DNA of 5,923 bases from an uncultured Labedella sp. (GCA_934636065.1 CAKTZW010000131.1:1-5923); one strand, 5' to 3'. Counted from the first letter of the stretch, positions 1 through 5,848 are shown. Notes: generated by a model not told the origin, from the letters alone. Numbers and translations: made by a program.

Positions 1-813
1 GGGGAGGTGGTCGGACGGCCACACGCCGCCCGGTCGGCGGGCGTCGATCCCGACCCTCGCGACCTCGACGTCGGGCGAGGTCGCGATCCAGTCGATCCGC
101 TTCCGGTCGTAGCGGGGCTCCCGGTAGTTCGGGAAGGTGCCCCACTCGGGCGAGAGCCGCTGCGCCGCGGCCGACCAGGCGTCGACGAGCACCGGCCGCC
201 CGTCGACGGGCGAGAGCAGGGCCTCGATCGGCCGCGTGCCCTCTCCCGTATTGAGGTCCCCCATGACGATCGCCGGCAGGGCCTGGACGGCGACGAGCGA
301 CCGGATGCGCTCGGCGGAGCGGAGGCGCGATCGGCGCGAGAGGTGGTCGAAGTGCGTGTTGACGACGAGGAAGCGCGTCCCGGTGTCGCGATCGCGGAAG
401 GTCGCCTCCACGATGATGCGCGGCACCCTGTTGCCCCAGCTCGTGGAACCCGGGGTGCCCGGTTCGTCGGACAGGGCCTGCTGCGTCCAACGCTCGAGCC
501 CGAGGCGGTCGGCGTCGAAGAAGAGCGGGCAGCCTTCGCCACGGCCATCGCGTCCGCGCCCGTGACCGACCCGGCGGTAACGCTCTCCCAGAGCCCGCTT
601 GACGAAGGCCGCCTGCGCGGGCACAGCCTCCTGGAGGCCGAGGATGGTCGGGCGCTCCGTCGCGAGCAGGTCGCCGACGGCCGCCCTCCGCGTCTCCCAG
701 CGGTCGGGGCTGCGGGGCGGATAGTGGCCGAGTGGTCGACGGATGTTGAACGTCATGACGTGCAGGTCGGGCGCGCGAACGGGTCCGACGAGCGCGGCGT
801 CCGTCGTGGTCAT
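1..813 (-). CDS. Endonuclease/exonuclease/phosphatase family hydrolase (3' end beyond window)
   Basis: Reading the minus strand from ATG at 813-811 gives 271 codons open to the window edge, ending ...PSDHLP. The Mg-dependent EEP (DNase I-like) fold motifs appear in order: TFNIR with Asn23, LQE with Glu62, VNTHFDH with His154, MGDLN with Asp186/Asn188, RIDWI with Asp241, and the catalytic SDH at 267-269. Because SDH normally lies close to the C-terminus, probably only about ten residues are missing. There is no signal peptide or membrane segment, so it is probably cytoplasmic. The family cleaves phosphodiester or phosphomonoester bonds in nucleic acids, lipids or inositol phosphates; the substrate cannot be told from sequence. 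The start lacks a clear Shine-Dalgarno; the alternative ATG at residue 20 (HVMTFNIR) has none either and would leave almost nothing ahead of the first motif. It lies 23 bp after idi on the same strand, so co-transcription is likely, but a role in isoprenoid metabolism is unproven. Confidence 0.88.
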   Translation of the reverse strand, partial: MTTTDAALVGPVRAPDLHVMTFNIRRPLGHYPPRSPDRWETRRAAVGDLLATERPTILGLQEAVPAQAAFVKRALGERYRRVGHGRGRDGRGEGCPLFFDADRLGLERWTQQALSDEPGTPGSTSWGNRVPRIIVEATFRDRDTGTRFLVVNTHFDHLSRRSRLRSAERIRSLVAVQALPAIVMGDLNTGEGTRPIEALLSPVDGRPVLVDAWSAAAQRLSPEWGTFPNYREPRYDRKRIDWIATSPDVEVARVGIDARRPGGVWPSDHLP

Positions 814-836
814 CGTGTCGGTGCCGCCGCGGCCGC

Positions 837-1355
837 TCAGACCGTCGCGAGCAGCGGCAGCTGCAGGGTGAGCCACGGGCTGAACGCCCACGGCGTCGCG
901 GCGATCGCCGTGTCGAGGGCCTGCGGCTCCGCCCAGAACCACTCGACGACCTCGCTGGGCTCCGGCAGCACCGTGCTCGACGTGGTGGCGCGGAAGACGG
1001 GGCAGATCTCGTACTCGACGATCCCCTCGGCGTCCACGGCGCGGTAGCGGAAGTCGGGGAGCGCGAGGGTGAGCGAGTCGAGCTCGATCCCGAGCTCGGC
1101 CTGCGCCCGGCGATGGACGGCCGCCTCCATGTCCTCGCCGGGAGCCGGGTGCCCGCAGAACGAGTTCGTCCACACTCCCGGCCACGTCCGCTTCGCGAGG
1201 GCGCGACGCGTCACGAGGATCCGGCCATCCGGGTCCGACACGTGGCACGAGAAGGCGAGGTGCAGCGGTGTCGACTCGGTGTGCACCGTGGCCTTGTCGG
1301 CGACCCCGATCGGCGTGCCGTCTTCGCTCAGCAGGACAACTTGTTCCACGGTCAT
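837..1355 (-). CDS. idi: Isopentenyl-diphosphate delta-isomerase, type I (Nudix)
   Basis: Interconverts IPP and DMAPP in the cytoplasm, supplying the allylic primer used by the GGPP synthase encoded divergently. From ATG at 1355 the protein has 172 residues and its numbering coincides with that recalled for the E. coli enzyme: metal ligands His25, His32 and His69, catalytic Cys67 in TNSFCGHP, Glu87 in the Nudix helix, Glu114 and catalytic Glu116 in GIVEYEICP, and Trp161 in WAFSPW. The Nudix box runs from Gly68 to Ile90 and is slightly degenerate (RRA in place of REx), as is usual for this family. The frame stays open upstream to 1448, but that extension reads as low-complexity intergenic sequence and is rejected. 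The start is not fully settled: AGAGGA at 1361-1356 touches the ATG, whereas in-frame GTG at 1349 (170 residues) has a normal 6-nt spacing. It is likely co-transcribed with the downstream hydrolase gene. Confidence 0.95.
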   Translation of the reverse strand: MTVEQVVLLSEDGTPIGVADKATVHTESTPLHLAFSCHVSDPDGRILVTRRALAKRTWPGVWTNSFCGHPAPGEDMEAAVHRRAQAELGIELDSLTLALPDFRYRAVDAEGIVEYEICPVFRATTSSTVLPEPSEVVEWFWAEPQALDTAIAATPWAFSPWLTLQLPLLATV

Positions 1356-1361
1356 TCCTCT
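1356..1361 (-). promoter_or_regulatory. Shine-Dalgarno of idi (bears on the start codon)
   Basis: Read on the minus strand this is AGAGGA, immediately followed by the ATG of idi with zero spacing. The in-frame GTG two codons later (1349-1347) lies 6 nt from the same motif, which is a better distance. Either start leaves all catalytic residues intact. The ATG version matches the length of the E. coli N-terminus, so the evidence conflicts. Confidence 0.5.
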
Positions 1362-1421
1362 ATTGTCGGTCACCCGCGAGCGCGCCCGTGCAGAGAGCAT
1401 CGCGGCACGCGTGTCAAGGTG

Positions 1422-1448
1422 ATTAGACAGTCTAGTTAAATGATGCAA
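1422..1448 (-). promoter_or_regulatory. Candidate promoter of idi
   Basis: On the minus strand TCTAAT at 1427-1422 matches the -10 consensus at five of six positions. Its only -35 candidate, TTGCAT at 1448-1443, is weak and 15 bp away. The leader to the idi start would be about 60 nt. A perfect TTGACA also occurs on this strand at 1417-1412, but the sequence 16-18 bp further on (around TCTGCA) is a poor -10, so that option is less convincing. The TCTAAT hexamer overlaps the palindrome. Confidence 0.28.
1424..1434. promoter_or_regulatory. Candidate operator: perfect palindrome TAGACAGTCTA
   Basis: TAGAC, a single central A, then GTCTA form a perfect 5+1+5 inverted repeat. One position beyond the first flanking mismatch, A1422 and T1436 again match. 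Short symmetric sites like this are typical targets of dimeric repressors of the TetR or MarR families. Its position within the candidate -35 of crtE and the candidate -10 of idi suggests one protein could control both directions. That is inference: no cognate regulator is visible here, and I do not recognise the site as a known operator. Confidence 0.4.
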
Positions 1449-1452
1449 TTAT
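1424..1452 (+). promoter_or_regulatory. Candidate sigma-70-type promoter of the crt operon
   Basis: TAGACA at 1424-1429 matches the -35 consensus TTGACA at five of six positions. AATTAT at 1447-1452 matches TATAAT at four of six, with a 17-bp spacer. Transcription would begin near 1459, leaving a leader of about 20 nt before the crtE ATG at 1479. The -35 overlaps the palindrome at 1424-1434. This was picked by eye; a different start, including a leaderless one, is possible. Confidence 0.4.
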
Positions 1453-1473
1453 CCGCGGCGGTCGATTAGTGTC

Positions 1474-1478
1474 GAGGA
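1474..1478 (+). promoter_or_regulatory. Shine-Dalgarno of crtE, unusually close
   Basis: GAGGA directly abuts the crtE ATG with zero spacing. No in-frame ATG or GTG lies at a better distance: the next candidate, GTG at 1497, is 18 nt away. The same string GAGGAATG occurs at the idi start on the other strand, so the two divergent genes share this odd arrangement. The ATG at 1479 is kept as the start. Confidence 0.5.
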
Positions 1479-2549
1479 ATGGATCCCCACGATCTCGTGG
1501 TCGTCGCCGGGCGACGATTGCCCCGCGTCGACGAGGTGCTCGACGGCTGGTTCGAGGTCGCCGCTGCACGCGGAGCCCGCTTCGGATCGCGATACGTGCA
1601 CCTCGTCGAGAACCTCCGCCGGAACACCGCGGGAGGCAAGCGGTTCCGTCCGCGCATGGTGCTCGCGGCCTACGAGACGCTCGGAGGGACCGACATCGAG
1701 ATGGCGTCGCGCGTGGCGGCCGCCTTCGAGCTCCTCCACACCGCCCTCATCGTGCACGACGACGTGATCGACCGCGACTTCGTGCGCCGGGGTCGTCCCA
1801 ACGTCTCCGGGAGCTACCGCGACCGCGCCACGACCGCGGGGATCCCGCTGCCCCTCGCCGAGCATCGCGGGATGTCCGTGGGCGTGATCGCGGGCGATCT
1901 CGCCCTCGCGGGCGCCTATCGCCTCGTCGGCGACGCCGGGGCGGACGAGCTGACGCGTGGCCGCCTGGTGGAGCTCCTGGACGACGCGGTGTCCGCTGCC
2001 GCCGCCGGCGAGTACACCGACGTCGACTTCTCCCTGCACGTCGAGATGCCCACTGTCGACGAGGTCGTCGAGATGGAGCGTCTCAAGACCGCCTGGTACT
2101 CCTTCGAGGCGCCGCTGCAAGCCGGCGCCGTGCTGGCGGGCGCCTCTTTGCCGACCGTCGAGGCGCTCGGCGCCTTCGGGCGGCACATCGGGATCGCCTA
2201 CCAGATCGTCGACGACGTCCTCGGCGTCTTCGGGGAGGAGGCCGTCACCGGCAAGAGCGCGTCCGGCGACCTCCGCGAAGGCAAGAGGACGGTCCTCATC
2301 GCCCATGCGGCCACGCGACCGGAATGGGGAGCCGTCCGCGAGCTCTTCGGGGACCCGGACCTCGACGAGACCGGGGCGGTGCGGTTGCGCCGGGCCATCA
2401 CGGAGAGCGGCGCGCGCACGTACGCCGAGCTGCTCGCGGGCGACCACGCGAACCGCGCGTGGGAGGCGCTCGCCGCCGACAGCGTCCCGGAGGCGACGCG
2501 TGAGGAGCTCGCGCCCGTCGTGCGTGCGGTCCTGGAGCGGACGCGGTGA
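1479..2549 (+). CDS. crtE: Geranylgeranyl diphosphate synthase (polyprenyl synthetase)
   Basis: Condenses IPP with allylic diphosphates to give C20 GGPP, the precursor for CrtB; cytoplasmic. The 356-residue protein shows the trans-prenyltransferase motifs in order: GGKRFRP at 52-58 (IPP binding), first aspartate-rich motif HDDVID with Asp94, Asp95 and Asp98, Lys203-Thr204 in ERLKTAWYSFEAPL, the second motif YQIVDDVLG with Asp245-Asp246 ending in Gly249 rather than Asp, and GDLREGKRT at 263-271. The residue five before Asp94 is Ala89, a small residue, consistent with a product longer than C15. A DDxxG second motif is, from recalled family knowledge, frequent in actinobacterial GGPP synthases and need not imply loss of activity. 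It is the first gene of the operon, and its stop overlaps the GTG of crtB by 4 bp. Exact chain length is inferred from the neighbours; a longer-chain synthase is the main alternative. Confidence 0.94.
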   Translation: MDPHDLVVVAGRRLPRVDEVLDGWFEVAAARGARFGSRYVHLVENLRRNTAGGKRFRPRMVLAAYETLGGTDIEMASRVAAAFELLHTALIVHDDVIDRDFVRRGRPNVSGSYRDRATTAGIPLPLAEHRGMSVGVIAGDLALAGAYRLVGDAGADELTRGRLVELLDDAVSAAAAGEYTDVDFSLHVEMPTVDEVVEMERLKTAWYSFEAPLQAGAVLAGASLPTVEALGAFGRHIGIAYQIVDDVLGVFGEEAVTGKSASGDLREGKRTVLIAHAATRPEWGAVRELFGDPDLDETGAVRLRRAITESGARTYAELLAGDHANRAWEALAADSVPEATREELAPVVRAVLERTR

Positions 2550-3409
2550 CCGGAGGACCCCAGTACGACGCCGTCGCGATCGAGACCGCGGCGGTCGTCA
2601 TTCGCCGATACTCCACGTCCTTCGGCCTCGCCGCGCGCCTCCTCGCCCCGCCGGTCCGGCGTGACGTGCGCAACGTCTACGCCCTCGTGCGCATCGCCGA
2701 CGAGATCGTGGACGGGGCCGCGAGCGACGCCGGTCTCGACGACGCGTCCATCACCCGCACCCTCGACGCGCTCGAGGAGGAGACCGAACGCGCGATCGCG
2801 ATCGGCTACAGCGCCAACCTCGTCGTGCACGCCTTCGCCCTCGCCGCACGGCGCGCGGGGATCGACCACACGCTCACCCGTCCCTTCTTCGCGTCGATGC
2901 GGGCGGACATCACGGACGTCGAGCACACGCCCGAGAGCTTCGACGCCTACGTGTACGGCTCAGCCGAGGTCGTCGGACTCATGTGCCTGCGGATCTTCCT
3001 GGCGGGGGAGCGGCGCAACGCCGCCCAAGTGGCGCGACTCGAGGAGGGAGCGCGGCGGCTCGGCGCGGCCTTCCAGAAGGTCAACTTCCTGCGCGACCTC
3101 GCCGCCGACTTCGCCGGTCTCGGACGCAGCTACTTCCCCGGCATCCGTGTCGACGCGTTCACCGAGGCGGACAAGGTGAGACTCCTCGACGACATCGACG
3201 CGGACCTCGCCGCCTCCGCCGCGACCCTCGACGGGCTGCCGGCATCGTCGCGCCGGGCCGTCCTGCTCGCCCACGACCTCTTCGCCGAGCTCTCGCGTCG
3301 CATCCGCGCGACGCCGGCCTCCGAACTCGTCTCGACGCGCGTCCGCGTCCCCAATCCCGTGAAGGTGAGGATCGCCGTGAACGCTGCGCGAGGGGTGCGG
3401 CCGCGATGA
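2546..3409 (+). CDS. crtB: Phytoene synthase
   Basis: Joins two GGPP head to head via prephytoene diphosphate to make 15-cis-phytoene, the first committed C40 step. The 287-residue protein has the squalene/phytoene synthase signatures: RRYSTSFGLAARLL at 20-33, first metal-binding motif DEIVD at 52-56, YGSAEVVG at 137-144, second metal-binding motif NFLRDLAAD with Asp184 and Asp188, and GRSYFP at 193-198. The length is typical of bacterial CrtB and there is no membrane segment. The start is GTG, overlapping the crtE stop as GTGA; GGAG at 2534-2537, inside the end of crtE, gives an 8-nt spacing and supports it. The 4-bp overlap suggests translational coupling to crtE. The stop overlaps the ATG of crtI. 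Squalene synthase is excluded by context more than by any single residue. Confidence 0.96.
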   Translation: MTGGPQYDAVAIETAAVVIRRYSTSFGLAARLLAPPVRRDVRNVYALVRIADEIVDGAASDAGLDDASITRTLDALEEETERAIAIGYSANLVVHAFALAARRAGIDHTLTRPFFASMRADITDVEHTPESFDAYVYGSAEVVGLMCLRIFLAGERRNAAQVARLEEGARRLGAAFQKVNFLRDLAADFAGLGRSYFPGIRVDAFTEADKVRLLDDIDADLAASAATLDGLPASSRRAVLLAHDLFAELSRRIRATPASELVSTRVRVPNPVKVRIAVNAARGVRPR

Positions 3410-4986
3410 CCGGCGGACATGGGAGGGGCGAGCGGACCGTCGTCATCGGCGGCGGCATCTCGGGGCTCGCGACGGCCGCGCTGCTCGCGCGCGGAGGCCG
3501 CGATGTCGTCCTGCTGGAGAAGAACGAACAGCTGGGCGGGCGGGCCGGTCTGCTGGAGCGCGACGACTACCGCTTCGACCTCGGCCCCAGCTGGTATCTC
3601 ATGCCCGAGGTGTTCGATCACTTCTTCCGTCTCATGGGCACCTCGGCGGCGGAGCAGCTCGACCTCGTCCGCCTCGAGCCGGGCTACCGCGTCTACTCGG
3701 AGGGGCACGACGACCCGATCGACATCGCGGCGACACGGGCCGAGAACGTCGCACTGTTCGAGCGGATCGAACCCGGCTCCGGCGCGCGGCTCGAGCGCTA
3801 CCTGGATTCCGCTGGAGAGGTCTACGAGCTCGCCAAGCGGCGGTTCCTCTACACGACGTTCGAGTCGCTGCGGCCGCTGCTCACGACCGATGTCGTGCGC
3901 GAGCTGCCCCGCTTCGCGAAGCTCTTCGGCACCGACCTCGACACGGCGGCCGGAGCGGTCGTGTCGGATACCCGGCTGCGCCAGATCCTCGGGTACCCCG
4001 CCGTGTTCCTCGGATCCTCTCCGTATGCCACGCCCAGCATGTACCACCTCATGAGCCACCTCGACCTCGAGGACGGCGTCTATTATCCCCGGGGCGGTTT
4101 CGCCCGGGTCATCGAGGCGATCGTCGGCGTGGCCCGCGATGCGGGCGTGCACATCGAGACGGGCGCGACGGTGCGACGAATCCGCACCGACGGCACCGGT
4201 CGCCGACGGGCCCGAGCGACGGGCGTCGAGTGGACCGATTCCGCGGGCGAGCGCCACGTCGAGCACGCCGCGACCGTGGTGTCCGCAGCGGATCTCCACC
4301 ACACGGAGACGCGGCTCCTGCCGCCGTCGCTGCGTTCGTACCCGCAGTCGTACTGGGACCGGAGGACGCCGGGCCCCGGCGCTGTGCTCCTCTCGCTCGG
4401 CGTGCGGGGGGAGCTGCCGGAACTGCTCCACCACACCCTCTTCTTCACGGAGGACTGGCGCGCCAACTTCGACGCGATCGGCGGCCGCTCGCCGCGTATT
4501 CCCGACCCGGCATCCCTTTACGTCTGCAAGCCGAGCGCGACGGACGCCGTCGCGCCGGACGGCTTCGAGAACCTCTTCGTGCTCGTCCCGATCCCCGCCG
4601 ATCCGGCGCTCGGCGGCGGTGCGAGCGAGACGATCCGCGCCGCCGGAGACCGGGCGATCGCGCAGATCGCGTCGTGGGCGCGCATCCCCGACCTCGCGGA
4701 GCGCATCGTCGTGCGGCACGACGTCGGACCGGCCGACTTCGTCGACTCGCTCAACGCCTGGCGGGGCACGATGCTCGGACCCGCGCACACGCTCGCCCAG
4801 TCGGCGCTGTTCCGGGCGGGAAACGTCAGCAAGCACGTGGACGGGCTTCTCTACGCCGGCGGATCGACCATCCCGGGCATCGGCCTGCCGATGTGTCTCA
4901 TCAGCGCGGAACTCGTCGTGAAGCGGCTGAACGGCGACACCTCGACGGAGCCGCTGCCGGAACCGCTGCCGACGGGATCCGCGTGA
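3406..4986 (+). CDS. crtI: Phytoene desaturase (carotenoid oxidoreductase)
   Basis: An FAD-dependent, membrane-associated desaturase that introduces double bonds into phytoene, probably four steps to lycopene in this context. The 526-residue protein opens with the dinucleotide-binding signature VVIGGGISG (Gly15, Gly17, Gly20), then acidic Glu38 ending the second strand and LGGRAG at 43-48. DLGPSWYLMP at 58-67 follows, and the family C-terminal motif GGSTIPGIGLPMC lies at 485-497. Length fits CrtI (about 490-550). The ATG overlaps the crtB stop as ATGA, with AGGGG at 3391-3395 ten nucleotides upstream. The same frame is open back to 2983 through crtB, but that part is arginine-rich frame-shadow sequence and is excluded. 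The C-terminus ends in a short proline-rich tail (EPLPEPLP, two near-identical 12-bp DNA units). The number of desaturation steps is inferred from the downstream elongase and cyclase genes. Confidence 0.96.
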   Translation: MTGGHGRGERTVVIGGGISGLATAALLARGGRDVVLLEKNEQLGGRAGLLERDDYRFDLGPSWYLMPEVFDHFFRLMGTSAAEQLDLVRLEPGYRVYSEGHDDPIDIAATRAENVALFERIEPGSGARLERYLDSAGEVYELAKRRFLYTTFESLRPLLTTDVVRELPRFAKLFGTDLDTAAGAVVSDTRLRQILGYPAVFLGSSPYATPSMYHLMSHLDLEDGVYYPRGGFARVIEAIVGVARDAGVHIETGATVRRIRTDGTGRRRARATGVEWTDSAGERHVEHAATVVSAADLHHTETRLLPPSLRSYPQSYWDRRTPGPGAVLLSLGVRGELPELLHHTLFFTEDWRANFDAIGGRSPRIPDPASLYVCKPSATDAVAPDGFENLFVLVPIPADPALGGGASETIRAAGDRAIAQIASWARIPDLAERIVVRHDVGPADFVDSLNAWRGTMLGPAHTLAQSALFRAGNVSKHVDGLLYAGGSTIPGIGLPMCLISAELVVKRLNGDTSTEPLPEPLPTGSA

Positions 4987-5528
4987 GCGTCGTCTACCTC
5001 GGCGCGCTGCTCGTGTCGATCACCGGCATGGTCGTGCTCGACCGGCGGTTCTCGCTCTTCTTCTGGGCGGACGTGCGCCGCGCCACGATCGTGCTGCCCG
5101 CGGGGGTCGTGCTCTTCCTCGTCTGGGACCTGCTCGGGATCGGGCTGGGCATCTTCTTCCGCGGTCAGACGCCGTTCATGACGGGAGTGCTCGTCGCGCC
5201 CGAGCTCCCCGTCGAGGAACTCCTGTTCCTCACACTGCTCTGCTACCTGACGATGAACGTCTTCTCCGCGGCCTCGCGCCTCGGACGCCGCCCGGTCCCT
5301 GAGCCCGTCGCAGCGACGCAGCCTCCGATCGCACCGCCCCCGGTCCCTGAGCCTGTCGAAGGGACGCACCCCGCGGGCGACGCGCGCCGTCCTCCGGTCG
5401 GCGACAGCCCGGTCCCTGAGCCTGTCGAAGGCACGCACCCCGCAGGCGACGCGCGCCGTCCTCCGGTCGGCAACAGCCCGGTCCCTGAGCCTGTCGAAGG
5501 GACGCACCCCGAGGAGGATCGGCCGTGA
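4983..5528 (+). CDS. crtYe: C50 carotenoid cyclase subunit (CrtYe-like) with repeat-encoded C-terminal tail
   Basis: One half of a heterodimeric membrane cyclase that closes the end rings of a lycopene-derived carotenoid; its partner is the next gene. Residues 1-100 form the lycopene-cyclase domain: a hydrophobic helix at about 3-19, a long hydrophobic stretch at about 35-59, the conserved acidic motif PELPVEE at 73-79 (Glu78-Glu79 probably catalytic), then a helix at about 80-96. The domain size is normal for the family. From residue 104 to 181 a hydrophilic Pro-rich tail follows, built from VPEPVEGTHP-type units repeated every 23 residues. This tail is not part of the known fold and is encoded by REP-like DNA repeats. 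The GTG start overlaps the crtI stop (GTGA), with a weak GGGA at 4974-4977. The stop overlaps crtYf by 4 bp. Assignment as Ye rather than Yf rests on gene order. Confidence 0.88.
   Translation: MSVVYLGALLVSITGMVVLDRRFSLFFWADVRRATIVLPAGVVLFLVWDLLGIGLGIFFRGQTPFMTGVLVAPELPVEELLFLTLLCYLTMNVFSAASRLGRRPVPEPVAATQPPIAPPPVPEPVEGTHPAGDARRPPVGDSPVPEPVEGTHPAGDARRPPVGNSPVPEPVEGTHPEEDRP
5294..5319 (+). repeat. Degenerate REP-like unit in crtYe
   Basis: This is a diverged copy of the core found three times further on. It begins GGTCCCTGAGCC and keeps the same geometry: GTCCCT at 5295-5300, an 11-nt loop, then AGCGAC at 5312-5317, with one mismatch in the stem. It begins 48 bp (16 codons) before the first good copy and stays in frame, encoding VPEPVAAT. 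It may be the oldest copy of the array. Confidence 0.7.
5342..5511 (+). repeat. 69-bp tandem repeat with REP-like palindromic cores, within crtYe
   Basis: Two full 69-bp units (5342-5410 and 5411-5479) differ at only three bases by eye, and a third partial unit covers 5480-5511. Each begins GGTCCCTGAGCCTGTCGAAG. Units 1 and 3 can form a perfect 6-bp stem, GTCCCT with AGGGAC, around an 11-nt loop; unit 2 has one stem mismatch. The period is exactly 23 codons, so the reading frame is kept, and two of the three differences are silent while the third changes Asp to Asn. The core resembles dispersed palindromic elements I recall as common in Microbacteriaceae and some other genomes, often translated as PEPVEG. 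Arrival as a mobile or dispersed repeat followed by tandem duplication is inference. Confidence 0.88.
5511..5517 (+). promoter_or_regulatory. Strong Shine-Dalgarno of crtYf
   Basis: GAGGAGG lies 7 nt before the GTG at 5525 and fixes that codon as the start of crtYf. It immediately follows the last REP-like unit of crtYe, so a hairpin in the mRNA at 5481-5503 would lie within 10 nt of it. Confidence 0.8.
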
Positions 5529-5848
5529 CGTACACGATCCTCAACCTCGTCTTCCTCGTGCCGGCCGTGATCCTCGCGCTCGTCGCGACCCTCCGGTCCC
5601 TCGACCGCCGCCGCTTCCTGCTCGCGCTCGGCGCGACCCTCGTGGTCGTGCTCGTGCTCACCGCGGTGTTCGACAACGTGATGATCGCGATCGGTCTCGT
5701 GGCCTATGAGGCCGAGCACCTCTCCGGGATCTTCATCGGGATCGCCCCGATCGAGGACTTCTCCTACGCTGTCTTCGCGGCGGTCGTCCTTCCGTCGTTG
5801 TGGAGCCTGCTCCGACCGAGCACCCGGAGGCCCCGTGCGCACGCTTGA
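5525..5848 (+). CDS. crtYf: C50 carotenoid cyclase subunit (CrtYf-like)
   Basis: Second half of the heterodimeric membrane cyclase; in characterised systems such as Corynebacterium glutamicum both subunits are needed for ring formation. The 107-residue protein has hydrophobic segments at about 3-22, 31-49 and 80-97. A conserved FDN lies at 49-51, and the acidic motif IGIAPIEDFSY at 71-81 includes Glu77-Asp78, the counterpart of PVEE in the preceding subunit. A basic tail (RRPRAHA) ends the protein, and there is no repeat-derived extension. The GTG start overlaps the crtYe stop as GTGA and has a strong GAGGAGG site 7 nt upstream. The stop lies 14 bp inside crtEb. The ring type formed (beta, gamma or epsilon) cannot be deduced from sequence by eye. 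Confidence 0.9.
   Translation: MTYTILNLVFLVPAVILALVATLRSLDRRRFLLALGATLVVVLVLTAVFDNVMIAIGLVAYEAEHLSGIFIGIAPIEDFSYAVFAAVVLPSLWSLLRPSTRRPRAHA
5826..5830 (+). promoter_or_regulatory. Shine-Dalgarno of crtEb
   Basis: GGAGG lies 4 nt before the GTG at 5835, inside the end of crtYf. It supports that GTG as the start even though it makes the two genes overlap by 14 bp. Confidence 0.65.

Larger units (their letters stand above)
1356..1478. promoter_or_regulatory. Divergent control region between idi and crtE
   Basis: These 123 bp separate the start of idi (minus) from the start of crtE (plus), and both transcription units must start here unless transcription reads in from elsewhere. Most of it is GC-rich, but about 1416-1452 is a clear AT-rich island that holds the palindrome and candidate promoters listed separately. 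No RNA gene or small coding region is apparent. No regulator gene (for example a MarR-type crtR, which often adjoins such clusters in other actinobacteria) is present in the window. Confidence 0.75.

Noticed and set aside
814..836. Promoter or terminator between idi and the hydrolase gene
   Set aside because: Only 23 GC-rich bases with no convincing stem-loop, -10 or Shine-Dalgarno.
7..1047. Plus-strand open frame of 346 codons across the hydrolase and idi
   Set aside because: The minus strand encodes two proteins with complete family motifs here, and the plus frame has biased composition and runs across both genes.
1356..1448. Longer idi start at 1448 (203 residues)
   Set aside because: The extra 31 residues do not fit the family N-terminus and would read through the region where its own promoter is expected.
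1449..2447. Minus-strand open frame of 332 codons opposite crtE
   Set aside because: It is antisense to crtE, which has all prenyl synthase motifs; the antisense translation shows no family signature.
2983..3405. N-terminal extension of crtI upstream of 3406
   Set aside because: It would overlap crtB in another frame, is Arg/Pro-rich, and precedes an FAD-binding motif that should sit near the N-terminus.
3130..4836. Very long open frame on the minus strand opposite crtI (568 codons)
   Set aside because: It is rich in Arg, Glu, Val and Gly with no recognisable domain, and lies antisense to a clear crtI. Long antisense frames are expected at this GC content.
4230..4982. N-terminal extension of crtYe through crtI
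   Set aside because: The translation is Arg-rich shadow sequence with no membrane segments; the GTG at 4983 begins the cyclase domain.
5294..5511. CRISPR array
   Set aside because: The spacing units are themselves near-identical, giving a 69-bp tandem repeat, and the whole region is in-frame coding sequence.
5342..5511. Transcription terminator from the repeat hairpins
   Set aside because: Stems are short, no T-run follows, and the crt genes continue downstream with overlapping codons.
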